Below, piece after piece: positions 1 through 13,000 of a stretch of DNA of 64,000 nt. This DNA comes from Pisolithus tinctorius (lineage: Eukaryota; Basidiomycota; Agaricomycetes; Boletales; Pisolithaceae). The position numbers and the translations under genes were made by a program. The notes under the pieces were generated by a model. The model searched no databases and was not told the origin of the DNA. It saw only the letters and a list, made by a program, of their open reading frames with translations. The stretch spans positions 1,240,001 to 1,304,000 of the forward strand of contig JANFAH010000009.1 of NCBI GenBank assembly GCA_024663395.1, given 5' to 3'. Numbering within the stretch: the first letter of the stretch is position 1; every line of letters begins with the position of its first letter.

Positions 1-281
1 ACGATTCGTTCTCCAACAGAGCACGAATGCGGGCTGAAGCCGTCTTCGCAGAACGCAAGGACAGCGGAGATGCTGTCCCGTATGAATTTGTCGATTACAA
101 AGGTTTGCATGAATCCGTTCAGACGGTAGCCCTAGACTCACAATCATGCGCATGCACGCATGCAGGAACGGTCCACGGTTTCGCATGTCGTCCGAACTTG
201 GCTTTTGAAGATGTCAAAGTAGCGTTTGAGAAAAGTTTGGAGCAAACTGCAGCTTGGCTGCGGAAGACGCTCAATGAGTGA
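1..281 (+). CDS. Dienelactone hydrolase family protein, 3' end only
   Basis: This is the C-terminal end of an alpha/beta hydrolase of the dienelactone hydrolase family; its 5' part lies outside the window. The open frame from base 3 ends in exon at 102 (Tyr-Lys-G), and an intron with GT at 103 and CAG ending at 165 joins to 166. The spliced product reads VDYKG-TVHGFACRPNL, where the histidine of the HGF motif is the catalytic His of the family. It ends AAWLRKTLNE and stops at 281. The intron happens to be open in frame, so an unspliced reading also exists. The family usually acts on small esters or lactones in the cytosol; the substrate here is unknown. The next gene downstream is a decayed amidohydrolase on the same strand. 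Confidence 0.75.
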   Translation, partial: DSFSNRARMRAEAVFAERKDSGDAVPYEFVDYKGLHESVQTVALDSQSCACTHAGTVHGFACRPNLAFEDVKVAFEKSLEQTAAWLRKTLNE

Positions 282-504
282 ACGAACCCGCTCTATGCCA
301 ATCTTATTTACATAGGTTAAGTCATGTATCATTGTTGCCTGCATCAGCCCACACGCTTCCTTATCATCGCTGCCCCGTAGCCCCCCTGGCATAAACAGTG
401 AAAAGCAATAAATATGAAAGTCGCAGCGCTGGTCTGAGGGTATTACAGGGTCCTTTCCACGACCTTTGCATTTCAACGTCTTGATCACGATGACTGGCGA
501 CACC

Positions 505-2072
505 ATGCCGGAGAAATGTGTTCACCTATTCCTCAAAGATGCGCCCCTCGTCAAGCAACTCTGGGATCTGTACTGTACGGAACGGCCGTATCGAGATAAT
601 CGTTCTCGCTGACGCTGACTCGTGTCACTTGGGGTCAGCTGCGTCAAATGACGAACCTGCGGTGGTTGAGGTGATGGAAGAATCCTGTGATGAAGGCCTG
701 ATCATCATATGGCCCCCCTTCTCGCCGTGCGTGACACAGCCTATGCAGGCGGGGAATGAAAGACATACACCCAGACAAGCGTTTCGTGCTCGAACAATGC
801 GACCCACTCCTTACCGGATAACTATTCCTACAGCGTATCGATTCGTTATGATGCGAGAAGAGCTTAAGTTCTCTTAAAGAAGCACTTCGTGTCAACAACA
901 AAGCAAAAGCCCGCTTCCCTGAGCGTCAAGCTGATCTATATGCCCGTGCCTCATGGCTTATCCGTGAGAGCATCGAGGCAGGTGTTACGATAATATGGGC
1001 GCACGTGGAAATTAACACAGCTGTCAGCGTGGTTTCTCTGGAGATTGGCTAAGACTCAAGTCTGAGTGGGAGGGGATCTGCGAGATTCAGATTGCCGGTG
1101 AGGAATCGCCCGTACCTTGAGCTCTACTCTCAATCCACCTAGGGAAACCCTTTTTACTTCCATTGACGCTGAGGCACCAGGTGAAAACCTTAAGCTGTTT
1201 GTAAGGATCTTCGACCGTTCTGGTATGTCTGTTGTTGGTTCCCCCTTCGGTAGAACGCTCCCGCGAGAAGACATATAAGAGTGGTGCGGAAATTCTCGCG
1301 CTCGCCGAGGCTCGCAATCTCCACGCTGATTTCCGTCTGGACTACAGTCACGATGCAGATGCGGAACCAATGGTATGGGAACCCATATGCCAATGCGAGA
1401 AATGGAGTGGGACAAGGGAACCGCTGGTCATAAGCGAGTGACTAATCAGCTGGACTCGGGACATTCTCGGCTGAGGAACGGTCGATGTTAGAGCCAATGA
1501 TGTAGTTTTTTTGGAGATCGTCTCCCTCCCGCAAAACGACCTGTATATGATGGATAGACCTTGAGAATATGGCACGCGCGCCATTCCTTTTGGACAGCGA
1601 ATACTGGATGCTGCGCGAATATCACAGCGACATAGTGTTCACATTGCCATGAGCGTTAACAACATCAAGAATATCTTCACCCCGCAGGGCTATTTCGACC
1701 TACTCACCTTGGCAAGTCCTGGGGCTGGATGGAGCCAGAGTGGAGGGAGCTTCTAGTACACTTATAACAACTGATCATTTTCCACAACATTGATTATATC
1801 TACCGCCGTTTCGAATCTAGCGTTCGGTGACCGGGGTTGAAAAGACGGTTATTGGACCTGACATTGAAGATACTGACGACAATCTCGCACCTCGTATTGG
1901 AGATCCGGCAAACTTCGTTCTGATCCACGAGGCAAGCCGGTGGCGAATTGTTGTGCCAAGTCCCTCCCTTCGACCAGACTACTGTTCTTGGGGGGGGGGG
2001 GGGGGCTATTGCGACATGTCGGGCCTTAAGGTGGACTACCCTAAAGTGCTAAGGGGTCGGATCACAGTGTAG
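505..2072 (+). pseudogene. Decayed metallo-dependent amidohydrolase (cytosine-deaminase-like)
   Basis: Blocks of a cytosine-deaminase-like amidohydrolase appear in order but in different frames. Near 505-600 is an N-terminal block ending SGICTVRNGRIEII. At about 757-805 the metal-site region reads IHPDKRFVLEQCDPL, where relatives have HxHLDK. Around 870-1000 come KEALRVNNKAKARF and IEAGVTIIWAHVEI, and near 1050 LRLKSEWEGICEIQIA, which needs a one-base correction. Around 1290-1390 is NLHADFRLDYSHDADAEP, near 1650 MSVNNIKNIFTPQG, and near 1890 IGDPANFVLIHE. Stops and frame changes separate the blocks, and the first metal-binding histidine pair is damaged, so an active enzyme is unlikely. A long G run interrupts the tail near 1990. 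Family assignment rests on recognised motif order, not on a search. Confidence 0.7.
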
Positions 2073-3168
2073 ATATTAAATACTCACCGTCGGCGAGAGG
2101 GATCAGATTGAGAATTCAAGGGTTGAGGTCTCAAGGTTCCATGTACCATTCAATGGTACACATTAAGTATGCTCCGGCACTTGCTGGGCAGAACCCTCAA
2201 TTTTAAGGGGGGCTGAAACATAATGTTAGGGGTAATTTAACCATATACGAGTAAGTGGGATCATTCGTTGAGGTCTTGGGGTGTGAGGGCTGTGAAGGTC
2301 AGGATCATCGGAAGCTTTCGATCTGTCTGCTGGTTTCGAAGCTTCGTCACAATTTAGGAGACAAAGTGCCAAAAATGTCAACTGCCAAATGCCTTGCACG
2401 GACTGTCGTGATTTTCATTGTCAGTCAGTCCGAAACTGACGGTCAGCATTGTCCAGAAGTGAGTTAAGTCCTGCAGCAGGAGAGCCTGGTTGCCCGGATG
2501 AATTATGATAAGGGTCACATGTACCATGGGCTAGAACAAGATAACACTTGGTTAATTAAACTGGCGAAATACATGAACGTTTCATGAACAGTCGCCCGTG
2601 TGAAATATTACGGCCAGACAGGGACTCAGTGAAGGCCTGCTGGAGGCATGCACCTACTCATTTCCGTTATCAGTTAAATCTCAAAACATCCCTAGCATCG
2701 TATTTATGCGAACGAGCTACAGACACGGAAAACACGATTCATCATTCCACTGGTTTGAAGGCTGTTAGACCTAGGTCATCGGATCGACCAGGCACCGGTA
2801 GCTTCCACTGCGGAAGCGCCAATTCCCATGATTGGCGCCTGCGATAACCGGAAGCGAGCGCGTGCTCCGACAATAACGCATTCGTTCATGTGATGGTACA
2901 AGGACGATGCCATCAAGTTGACACTGAAGCACGCCTGCTACGAGTATCAAGCAGTGGGTATGCAGAGTCGAAAGATGTGACGATTGCAGAGGGACACCTG
3001 GGACACCACTGCACCAGTGACAGGCTATTATATAACGCCGGATTACGTTCCCACGTCTTGGGGTCCCATACTTAACCGGACACCAACTCCAACCATGCAA
3101 CGTCCCCTTTGGCGACGCTCCCTGCTCTCCCGTAGGCAAACGTACAGTGCACGAAGAGATCATTAACA
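2073..3168. other. Intergenic, no gene recognised
   Basis: About 1.1 kb with only short open frames on both strands and no recognisable protein motif. It contains a small inverted repeat near 2140 (gtaccattcaatggtac). The last 100-200 bases should hold the promoter of the gene starting at 3169. Confidence 0.5.
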
Positions 3169-4048
3169 ATGTTCACAACTCTCGTCTTGTCGTTGTTCTC
3201 TTTGGTTTCATGTGTACTCACTGTGCCACTGCCTGCGAGGGACGTGGTGGCCCCACCTATCACGAGCCCAACTGCGAGCACTGTTTGGAATGTCGGTGAG
3301 ACGCAGACAGTAACCTGGTAAGCAACGGTTCTTGCGACCAGATTCCCTTCCAGTATACTGATGGTTCGTAGGAGCACTGCTAATTTGCCAGCTAACATCA
3401 CGAACCCCGACGGGATGTTGGTGCTGGGATATGTGGCGAACAACAGCGAGAACCTCATGTTGCGTAAGTACCGCTAAATGTTCAATTCAACCCTATATAT
3501 CTGACACGCACACGAAGAATCTCCGCTTGCTACGAACCTTAGTTACTCGGTCGGACAGGCCCAAATCACGGTCCCGAACGTTCCAACCGGCACTAATTAC
3601 ATCGTAGTTCGTGAGTTCCCTATTTTTTTTTTTTCAAGTCCTATCAGTAGCTAAAACTGCTTTGCTAGTTTTTGGAGACTCCGGTAATGCTAGCCCTCAA
3701 TTTACGATCATGAATGGCGCTTCCTCCGGGACGTCAGCAACTGCGACGTCACCCCCTGTGATGACATCGACGACACCTTCGTCTCCATCACCGACAACCA
3801 CGCCTTCAAATGGATTGCCCAACCAAGCATCATCTACGGGCCAATCTTCGGCTCCTGTGGTGACGGTAACCAGCACCTCTGCTATCACTATTTTGCCTTC
3901 TGGGACGTCGTCTTCTTCGGCCTCTGCCTCAGCAACATCCCAGGCGGCGGTCTCGTCACAGACAAATGCAGCTGGGTCCAAGTTTGTCCCCAGCTCACAT
4001 TACAGCCTGTCTATTTGTCTTGTACTGGCATCACTTTTCGTTCTATGA
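3169..4048 (+). CDS. GPI-anchored Ser/Thr-rich KRE9/KNH-domain wall protein
   Basis: Four exons fit in frame: 3169-3317, 3372-3463, 3518-3610 and 3669-4048, giving about 237 aa. The N-terminus MFTTLVLSLFSLVSCVLTVP is a clear signal peptide. The next 90 residues (SPTASTVWNVGETQTVTW, then NPDGMLVLGYV, then the block ending GTNYIVV) match the beta-sandwich KRE9/KNH1 fold common in small secreted basidiomycete proteins. From about residue 125 on the chain is Ser/Thr/Pro-rich. It closes with a hydrophobic tail (SICLVLASLFVL) typical of a GPI-attachment signal. I infer a cell-surface protein linked to beta-glucan in the wall. No catalytic residues are expected in this family. The start is supported by the signal peptide directly after the ATG. 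Confidence 0.8.
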
Positions 4049-7000
4049 TGCCAGCTTTAAGCGCCAGCCCACTACTATGAACTTTATAGGATCTCCCTAA
4101 TCCTTCGTGGTGTCGCATGAACTTTCTCACGAACTGTTGGATAAAGTCACGACTATAAACGTTTCGTCATTCACAATGTGTACAATATCTTTTACGTAGG
4201 GTTTTCGAATTTGGGGCTATCTAGCTACAAGTATCCCAACATTGTCAGTTAGCTCGTAAACTCCACTGTACTACTACCGTTTTACATAACCACATACCAC
4301 ACGAAGAGGAACCAGTTCTGCGTGAAGTTGTGCAAAGCTATCACAACCTAGTTTTCTGTCATCTAAGTACACTACTCGTTGGCTTTGACCAGACGTAGAA
4401 GATGAGTTCGGGATATTTGGTTGCTTCATCTAACAATAAAATTCCAAGCATATGCCTGATGTCCATTGCTACCACCAGCCAGGTACAGGGGATCTAGCAT
4501 GACTTGCTAGGCCTCCAAGGCGTGAACTGACCTCACTCAGAAAGCGACTGCACCCGTAGATTCGTGACGATATCGGTCAGAGCCACCTAACTCTAGAGAT
4601 CTAGCTCTATCATGGGTGTAGCAGTAGCAGCGCCGTCCTGCAAATTCAAAGCCGACCGCCGATCACTCGCACGTTCAGGATTTGCAAACCCTTCCGGGTC
4701 GAGCGCATAAACACGTGCACAGCGGTTGTACTATGCATCTTGCCCCCTGGATAACTACGTTCATCCTGAGCAGAGCTAATTACCCACATCCATTCATTGC
4801 ACCAGGGGACTAGCCAAGCGCAGCCCAGCCTACTATTCATCAACGCCACCGGCCATCTCCATAATTAATGCTTTATCGCAACGTTTATTCCAGGGTGAGT
4901 GTACCCGTGTGCAACTTTACACCTCTTTGTGTGAACAAGAAAGTTCCTCCGAAGTGCCCCGTTTGCAGTTCAGTAAGGAAGTGATATCGAGGAATCTGCG
5001 GGCCTTGTTACTGCCATAATTCCGTCGACAGTGTTGATCATCGATGGGTGCTGTCAAAGTAAGGATTTTAAGAACCATCCTACCTCTCCGGCATGCTTAC
5101 ATTCCTCGGTGTCATTTACAGGCGGCAAGCATCAGGATACGTTTGCAGCAATGCTTGTCACAATGCGGCGCGTTCAAACACTTTTACGTACCACATTGTG
5201 TTCGAAGAACGGATTATTTTTACTGCAAGTGATGACAGTCGTGCCAAGCTCACACGCATCCAAGAGCTCCTCGTTTCTCATTCAACTACATGCGGATACG
5301 TGGCGTGAGTATGATGTTCCACTTATTGAAGTCAGAGAGCTTAACCTCACTTTGATACGGTCTTCCGTCGGTAAAAGGCGAGAACTAGGTCAACTTTACC
5401 GAGGGGTGCATTTCGTCTGTCCATACGCTGGCCTACAACATCATTCTCCCTCGCTTCAGAGGTCCTAGCGCAATGTACAGATGCGGTGATTACCTGATCG
5501 CAAGTGTGCAAAAATGTAAGACGTCAGCAACGTTGTGCACGTCCGAGGCTACTCGTGAGTGGTTTCATAAGACCATTGGAATTGATGATACGTCAGAAAT
5601 TTTGGCGTGGTCCGCGTTCAGCTAAATGAATTGCTCAGAGACCCACGCTTCTTCCAGCTTCGATGATCTTCGGCTCCTCTGCCACCCGCTCAATTGGGCC
5701 AGTGGACGTTTCAAGCCAGCTGGTAGGTGGACGCGGCCTGGCGGTTGTGAAGGGGGCATATTTGTTTGCGTGCTTGAGTAAGACGGACCATCTGGCTATG
5801 CTGATTGCTGGCGACCTCCGTCGAAACTTGTAATTTCTCGGTGCGTTTGCGCGTAGAGACCTCTCGCGAATTTGATACGAGTTTCCGCATTGCCTGTGCT
5901 CGTGCATTCCAGCGGTTTAGATAACTATCGCCGAACCTAAAATGCTTGAGCTGCCTGGGGGACCAGACGGCGGTCAGAGCAACGCGGAGGGAATGTTAGG
6001 ACGCTTGGAACCTACCTAAGATAAATTGTGATCGGTTCTGAGTCAATGCTTACGAATGTAGGCTAACTCAAACTCAGGCTTCCAGAGTGTTTCCCGGCGA
6101 TTAAGTATGTACGCGCCACTTGTGAAACGGAGTTACTGAGTATGCACGGATTAGGTAGAACCAATCTAATCGATTAATTACTGGCAAGTCTGGTTTGTCT
6201 GACGGAGATCACAGAGATCACCCGTTGCATGATGTAAGTACGTCTGCGGTCTGCCATGAAATGCTTCATTTCGCGTGTGCCCTTCTCGTAAACAGCCAAC
6301 ACGGAGAAACAAACTTAGGGGAAAAAAAAAAGATTTACAGTTATCAGCTGTCAACAAATGCGGTAGAAGCTCATTCGGGATGGCTAATGGCCTACAAGCT
6401 GATTTGTCCATATGTAGTGGGGGAACACGGTTTAGCGTCATATTTTAGCTCCAATCTACATATATTCGTCAACTCCTAGGTACAACACGTTCATCGAGTC
6501 GCCGCCATACCAAAAACTTGGTATGCTGTAACTTCCATATGATCATGCACGCCGGCGGCGTCCGGACAGGTGCAGGCAGCTGCTTTATCAGAATTCAGGA
6601 ACCCATTCTCAAGGGGGATCCTTAATGGTTACATTAGCGGGCAGTAAGAGGCAGTAAAGCGCGGGGACCCACATGCATGATAAGACAAATATAGTGAGAA
6701 TGGCAATTTGACAACGGTGCCATGGGATGCTCCAATGTCTCGTGCAGGAACTGCGTAGTATAGCTGCCGGGAAAGCCGACGATCTATTATTTCCTACGAG
6801 TTAGTCTCGTTCAAATTGCCGCAATGGTGGGTAGAACCCTTGCCCCCGATACAAGTAGAAGATGACTGTGAGAGGAGGCTAAAGTTGTCATATGGTTCCC
6901 TTCGCAAGTTCCGAGACCCTGTCCGTGTCATGCAAAGATGAATCCGGCACGTTGTGATTTCAATTTACCTGGTTCTCGGAGGTGCTGGCCAGCCTATATC

Positions 7001-8534
7001 GGTCTATGGTCAATACTATAGCATGCAACCTAACGCACCCATTTGCAGGGTGGGACTCGGCTACCGACGATCTGAACGGGCCACGTTGTGTTGAAACAGA
7101 CCGGAAGTCACGCCTTCAGTTTGCGATCTAGGCTTCTAGTGATGGAATGCATCAAAAGGCGTCAAAGCTTTTTTTTTTTCAAACGGAAATTTACCACTTC
7201 ATCGGGTTCCAAAGTGATCGTCTGTGGCGTAGCGATGGTTGCACATGCACCTTTGTCTTAGGTGTGATCTTGACAGAACGGCTGGCTCCGCATTTTGCAA
7301 CAGCATCCTAGTAATAACATCGGTAAACTTGTGAATGGGGGGAGGGGGACGTGTATACGTCTGCTGCCGGTGTGAAAGTGCACACCGAGGACATGTGTCA
7401 GGTCATGGGCCCGCAAGAGACAACAGAGTAGGCCAAACCCACGCCTTAGGGATGTCCCTGCAGTTGCACCTGTCGGCAACGTTTCGAAGCCGGCCTGTTG
7501 AACAGCAGTGGACGCCGTGCATGAAGCACATACACGTCCATACTGTTCTATAGGCTCTGCAAGCGGTGGCAGGAGATGTTCTAAAATGAAATGGACAAAG
7601 ATGATCAGAACTTCCGAAAATAACCTGATCGCCATGTCAAGAACTCCACTAAGGAAGCCGTTGCTGCATGAAAGGGAAAGAAAAAAAGGGTCAGGGTACA
7701 AGAGAAGTAATAGAACCGCAGCAGTGGGTCCTCATATAAAAACCAAGGTAGGCAAGTCGTAGGATGGGTCAGCACTCCTGGACACAACGGGTCCTTCGGT
7801 GTTGGATGCGCAAGGTCAACACGCAAGTTGTTCCTCTGCATCGCTGTCGCGGGTCCACGCAACGAATACCGTCGATGAACCTTGGTTCTCGTAGAACAAG
7901 ATAACGTCGGTACTCTTGCGATGGATGACTGCGACGGCGATCCTCAGGAAGCAATTGTCGTGTGGCCTGTAAATTCACGCCGTACGGACTTTCCAGTACT
8001 TCTTACACCATGTTTTCTTCTCTTGCCTGATTAGGCAGCCTTCCGTCTTGTTACTCGCGGCAGGCCGACCTCGCTCAGAGCCTACCGACGAACGATGGTG
8101 CGACAGACTAGCGTATAGGCTCGGTTGACACAGAGGCGATAGCCCAATTGGATGTAACCAGCTGACCGGCTTCATCCCTACATCGTCCCTTGTCTAATTC
8201 TTGTATGCAGTCCTGTACGGGTACTCGCGCCAGGCAAACATCACCGAAAGCCTGCCGATCAACGGGTGGCGGGACTGACCGACGTTTAGGCTCGAGCGAT
8301 GCAGAAACGAGAATGTAATCGGCCGACCTGCCGCATGCCTGAAAAACAGAAGGTGAGGTATGCTTCGTACTGTTAAAACTGAGAGAGCCCACGCCATTGC
8401 AGATACTTTTCCACCCAACAATGAACTTCAGCAAGCGAACGCGAAAATGAAAATAATCCGGATACAATTGAATAATTACACAAAACAACACTGATCGTCC
8501 AAGTGAACACAGATAAAATAGGCAAAGCTGCAGG
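4049..8534. other. Long gene-poor interval
   Basis: About 4.5 kb without a supported gene. Open frames near 5031-5468, 6195-6479 and 7258-7701 (minus, with one hydrophobic stretch) have no recognised domain, no convincing splice continuity and stops close by. The last kilobase carries a diverged tandem repeat, listed separately. It may be decayed mobile or gene-duplicate DNA, but I cannot name a source. Confidence 0.5.
8051..8330. repeat. Diverged tandem repeat, period about 170 bp
   Basis: The segment beginning near 8051 (tactcgcggcagg, then cctaccgac and taggctcg) recurs, with many substitutions, at about 8221 (tactcgcgccagg, then cctgccgat and taggctcg). Both copies are partly open on the minus strand but in different frames, suggesting a decayed duplicated coding segment. 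I do not recognise the parent gene. Confidence 0.45.
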
Positions 8535-9847
8535 TTATCTCCCTCCAACACCGATAGCTGTACGTATATACGGACCGTTAGCCGCCATGGGGCCGTATGA
8601 TGTGCCTGACGGGAGCGGTGTGGGCAATGCGCCACCCAGCGCGGGAGTGGGAAGAGGTACGCCGACACCCAAGATCGCATTCTGGGTTTGAACACCGTTA
8701 CTTGTGCTTGGACCAGGCGTTTGACTCCGTGAATCCCTCGGTACACTTCTATCCTCGCGCTCTGCGATTGTTGCACCCCCTCTTGACGGATCGGTGATAC
8801 CGTTTGGCACGAAGGTTTGACCTAGACCGTACAGCTTGCTATTATACTCCGCATCGTCGAGCGAGTCATTGAAGTACACTTCTTTCATCTTGAAAAAAGT
8901 CGAAGCCGTTAACAGAGAATCCGAGCCGGCCTGATGGGATGTCCCTATCCGCTGAACCTACTCGACGGTCAATAGGCTGCAAAGAGGTAGACGAGTCACG
9001 CACACCAAGGTCATTTGCAAGATCTTGTAAACCTCCCTTGAGTGATTTGGAGGCGCGCATCATGAATTTAACATCGTAACACCAGGGGAACCAGACACGA
9101 AGAAGCTCAAAAAATAAGTCCTCTGATGTTGGCAGAGATTCGCCGGACAATAGCTTGACCAGATAGCCAAAGTCATAACCACTGTAAATCCAATTAAACA
9201 AGATGTTGATGACAGAGAGGTACCATACGCGTCACCAAAAATGTGCAATCAGGTGAGGATACTACGGTGGAACACGCCTCACCTATGAAATGATATGAAC
9301 TTAACTTCGGGATTCAGCACCAACCCTGAACTTATGAAAAGCGCGGCGAAGTCGTTCGGGTTTATCCCCATCTCTTCGTGTCTTTGAAAGTCAAAGCCCG
9401 ACTTCTGCAGGAGTTCGATCGATTCGGGGGCGTACATGTCCTCACTAGCAATGACGACACGTTAGCACACCGTACAGGTTGTGTATAGTACGGCACTCGT
9501 ACCTGATGCTGAATTTGAAGTTGAATTGCCACGACATACCATCCTGAGGAAAGTTGCCGTCCTCGTCTGCTAGAGTGATTCCTATCTGAATGATTTTGAG
9601 CAGATCCACGTTACACCGCATAGTCTGGTAATGATAATCGGAGGACGTCTTGAAGGTGCCGATGGGCCTCGCCACAACGCCAGGAAATTCGGTATCCTGT
9701 ATAACCGACAAAGATCAATGAGGTTGGATAGAGACATGTGTCGTGGATGAATACCATTGCAACATATGGATATTCATCTATGATGTCTCCAATGGTCCGC
9801 ATCTCAGCTTCAAGGTTAGGCGCCCATACTTCCCGTATTCGAGACAT
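8535..9847 (-). CDS. CAF1: CCR4-NOT deadenylase subunit CAF1
   Basis: CAF1 (POP2/CNOT7) is the DEDD-family 3'-5' exonuclease that shortens mRNA poly(A) tails in the CCR4-NOT complex. Five exons fit exactly (9847-9755, 9696-9503, 9444-9283, 9181-9004, 8957-8535) and give 349 aa. The N-terminus [16 protein letters not shown] is typical. The catalytic acids are visible: D32 and E34 in DTEFPGVV, D153 in SGYDFGYL and D222 in [10 protein letters not shown]. The nuclease domain ends near residue 250. A family-variable Pro/Gly/Thr-rich tail follows and ends GVGGR. The junction into exon 5 uses donor gtgcgt after Gly209 and restores the conserved GVQRIGTS. It lies 186 bp downstream of the transcription-factor gene on the same strand. 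It looks fully functional. Confidence 0.95.
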
Positions 9848-10032
9848 GTTGAATCGGGTACGGGGGTAGATGGACAATACACCACCCTCGACGTCGTCGT
9901 TCGGCCGCTTTGTGGTTGGGCCTCCTTTCCAAATGCGAAAATAGTGATTATGTAATCGCCTCGTCAATTTAATATTAGTAGCAACGGTACACGAGCTACG
10001 AGGTGGTCTACAATGGGAATGAATGTACGTCG

Positions 10033-13000
10033 TCAGAACCATGACATGTATGTATTGCTCTGGTTTTCTACGTTGGAAGCCAAGGCACCAAAGTCAAAGT
10101 TAAAAGTGTGGTTTCCTACCCTCTGAGGTCCGTTCCCAGACGTCGTGGAATCAGGTATATGTTTCACTGAACCCAGGTCCGCATCGCGCCCAAGCTCAAG
10201 AGCCAACATATTTGCCGACAACTCGCCGGCAGTCGACTGCTCAGAGTGCATATCAGGGTCGCTGCATGAAGTTGAGGGAGGTGGGGTCCGCGAGATAAAC
10301 GTTGGGAAGTCGTGCAGGGAGGGACAGGGTCGTCTTTCGATGTCTTGTAGACATCGCAGTAGGTCAGAATGAGCGGCATCAAATGAGGTTTCTCCGTCGT
10401 TTGACAATATGCGAGTAACTCTCAGTGGTGGAGGTTCTTCTCCTCCATCAATTTCCATCGATGACGAACCTGTGTCCGCCGCGCTCCGCCATTGGAAATA
10501 GGATTTTCGGGCTTTCTCAACAATCTTTCTTAGGAGGGGCTATAATTCCGAAACACGAAAATAAACGGAAAATTCGGTAGAACAAAACAAGAGAAAAAGT
10601 ACCAATGCTTGGTCAATTTTCGAACACTGCTCGGCAACTTTTGCAAACAAGTGATATACGGTACCGAGTTCTTGAAGAGCCAACGGCGCCAAGCTGAGAA
10701 ATGGAGTTCGAGACACTATAAGCGACAGGGCAACCTGAACTTAATGTTAGTGGAATCACACGCAAGTCGCCGTAGTTACTTACAGCTCCGGAGAATGCAT
10801 TAAACCAGAAACACATAAAGCGCTTGCTCAATTGTGGTTCTCGCTCTTCCATGATTTTCAATGTGGCGATAAGGCGGGTAGCACTTAAGTAGGTCGCCAC
10901 AACGGAAGGCGCCAGTTTGTGTCGGTAGCAGAAGGCATCATGAGTGTTAAGGGCCTCAGTAAGGAAGTTCCTATGGAGTTGGAGCAGGACTGTCAACGAG
11001 TGTGTAAGCTAGGTAGCAAACTCGACCCAAAAGTGCGACAAGAACCTATTTCACGACCGCTGGATACTAGGACTTGCTGCATACCCAATTGTCGATTGCT
11101 TAAAGTGTATTCTTGATTGAATATGTCGAGCGTTGGAGGCACAGGGTAGTTGCGAACACTCTGATCCACTTCAAGAATCTTCGAGTAAGGCGGATGTTGG
11201 GCAGATATCGCTGCATCCAACACAGGCGTTAAGCAATGATAGAAGAACCCGTGCTTCCATTCGTGGTCTGAGCGACCTTGAACTTTAGTCCTAAACTTTC
11301 GAAGACGTCCTAAAACGTACATGATTGAGATCCACCAACAGTACGCATTTCTGGGGTGGAATAGGAGGGGCGCCGGCAGTCCACATGTTCCAAGCAAATT
11401 GAAGGTGGTCGACCAAGGGAGAGAGCCTGAGCACGACCATTTAGAAAGGGTTTAGTTAACTGCGATCAACTTGCGCACCAAACGCGCATCCAAGCTAAGA
11501 AGCTCCCAAAAAAGCATCCTTCTGCGTTGAGACTCTTCCGGGATGACCTTCCCTTTGTTACTGTCACGATCTGCAAAACCTCAGTAATCAAATGATGCCA
11601 CGTCAACGACCTACTTCACGCACGTAGTCCCAACTGGAAACGAAGTTGTATTAAAGGGATGGAGAAGAAGAGAAGCAGAGGCTCACGCTTTGCGTTAACT
11701 TTACGGCAAGACCCATGATACTCCATGCCTGTGCCACTGCTTGGCTTTTGTCCGAGAATATTAAGAGGTACCAAATCATATAAAACTGTCATCTCATGAG
11801 AACATGCGGACATCGTGTAGTGAAAGGAAAGAGAGCACACCAATGTCTGCAGGAGGTCTAGACTTGGCTCATCCATGAGATTCATCTCACAAAGAGAGGC
11901 TCGGGCAAGGCGATGGTAGAGTTCCGCCTTGGGAGAATCATTTCGTTGGTTGAGGTCGACAAGGGTGCCCATCGCCATCATGATGAATAGTAAAGAAAGT
12001 CTACGGAATGACAGCTCCTCGACTGGTGTGGTGTATACGTGGTGGACTAAATTTGGGAGCCACGTCTCGCTCGGATCTAGGTTGTACCTGGTAAACGGTA
12101 ATGAGGTGTTGCAACAAGCAAAAATAGGGAACTTACTGCCAAAGGGCGTTGAGACGGGCCTGAGTACACAGATACTCTGCCTCCTTGCGAGGTGGCAGCA
12201 TCTGATAGATGCGTTCGCGCACGAGGTTGTTTGGAAGAGAGGGATAAGGGAACGTTTGACTGAGTTTCTCAATTTCTGGACAAAGGTTCGAGTCATCCAG
12301 CATTGCATCCCCTGTCGAGCTTGCATCCTCCTGGTGGAAGTTTAAGGACACAAGAAGAGTAATTATATGAGACCTACCTCTGACTTCCGGGAAATACCAG
12401 TGTCTGGAACAGAGTGTCGGCGTCTGTCACTGGGGGGCGGATGCTGTAGAGAGTCGATGTGGGAGAGTCGCGACGTGGGCGCTTGAGGGTTATAAAGCTC
12501 GAGTGAGTTTTTGATTCGCAACAGGTCTTGATGCAAAAGAGGGTGAGGCTCCTGGGTACGCTCTGCCTGGAGGTTGCCCAATGCCTCTTCCAGCTGCCTT
12601 ATGCGATCGCTCATCTGTATGATCTTTGAGTGGAGTCGTTCGGTGTTCGCGAGAATGAATCTAAAATATTTGAGACTTTGAGGAGGTATTCAAGCGCATG
12701 GACCGACCTGCTTCCTTTGCCTGACGTGAGAGCACCTGGTATGATGAGAAAGGAAATCATCAGACGACACTAAAATTGTAGATAAGGATCCGATGAATAC
12801 ACACCATCAGGGCATATTTCGGCACATCCACGCTTCGAACATGATTGACATGGAAAGACTCGATCGCACTGGGGAATTTGGGTAGGTGATGTGCACAACA
12901 TGAGTTGCGCGAGAAGACATACTTTGAGTTTCAGCCTGAGAAACTCGAGCTTTAGCAGGGGTGGTAGCTGGGAAAGCGGGAATGTACTTTACCTGCGACA

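Noticed and set aside
1988..2004. Long G run as a functional quadruplex
   Set aside because: It lies in a decayed pseudogene and is a single homopolymer, easily produced by slippage or sequencing error.
7258..7701. Minus-strand open frame with a hydrophobic segment, possible small membrane protein
   Set aside because: No family match, no conserved motif, no supporting promoter or splice pattern, and it lies in a gene-poor, repeat-bearing interval.
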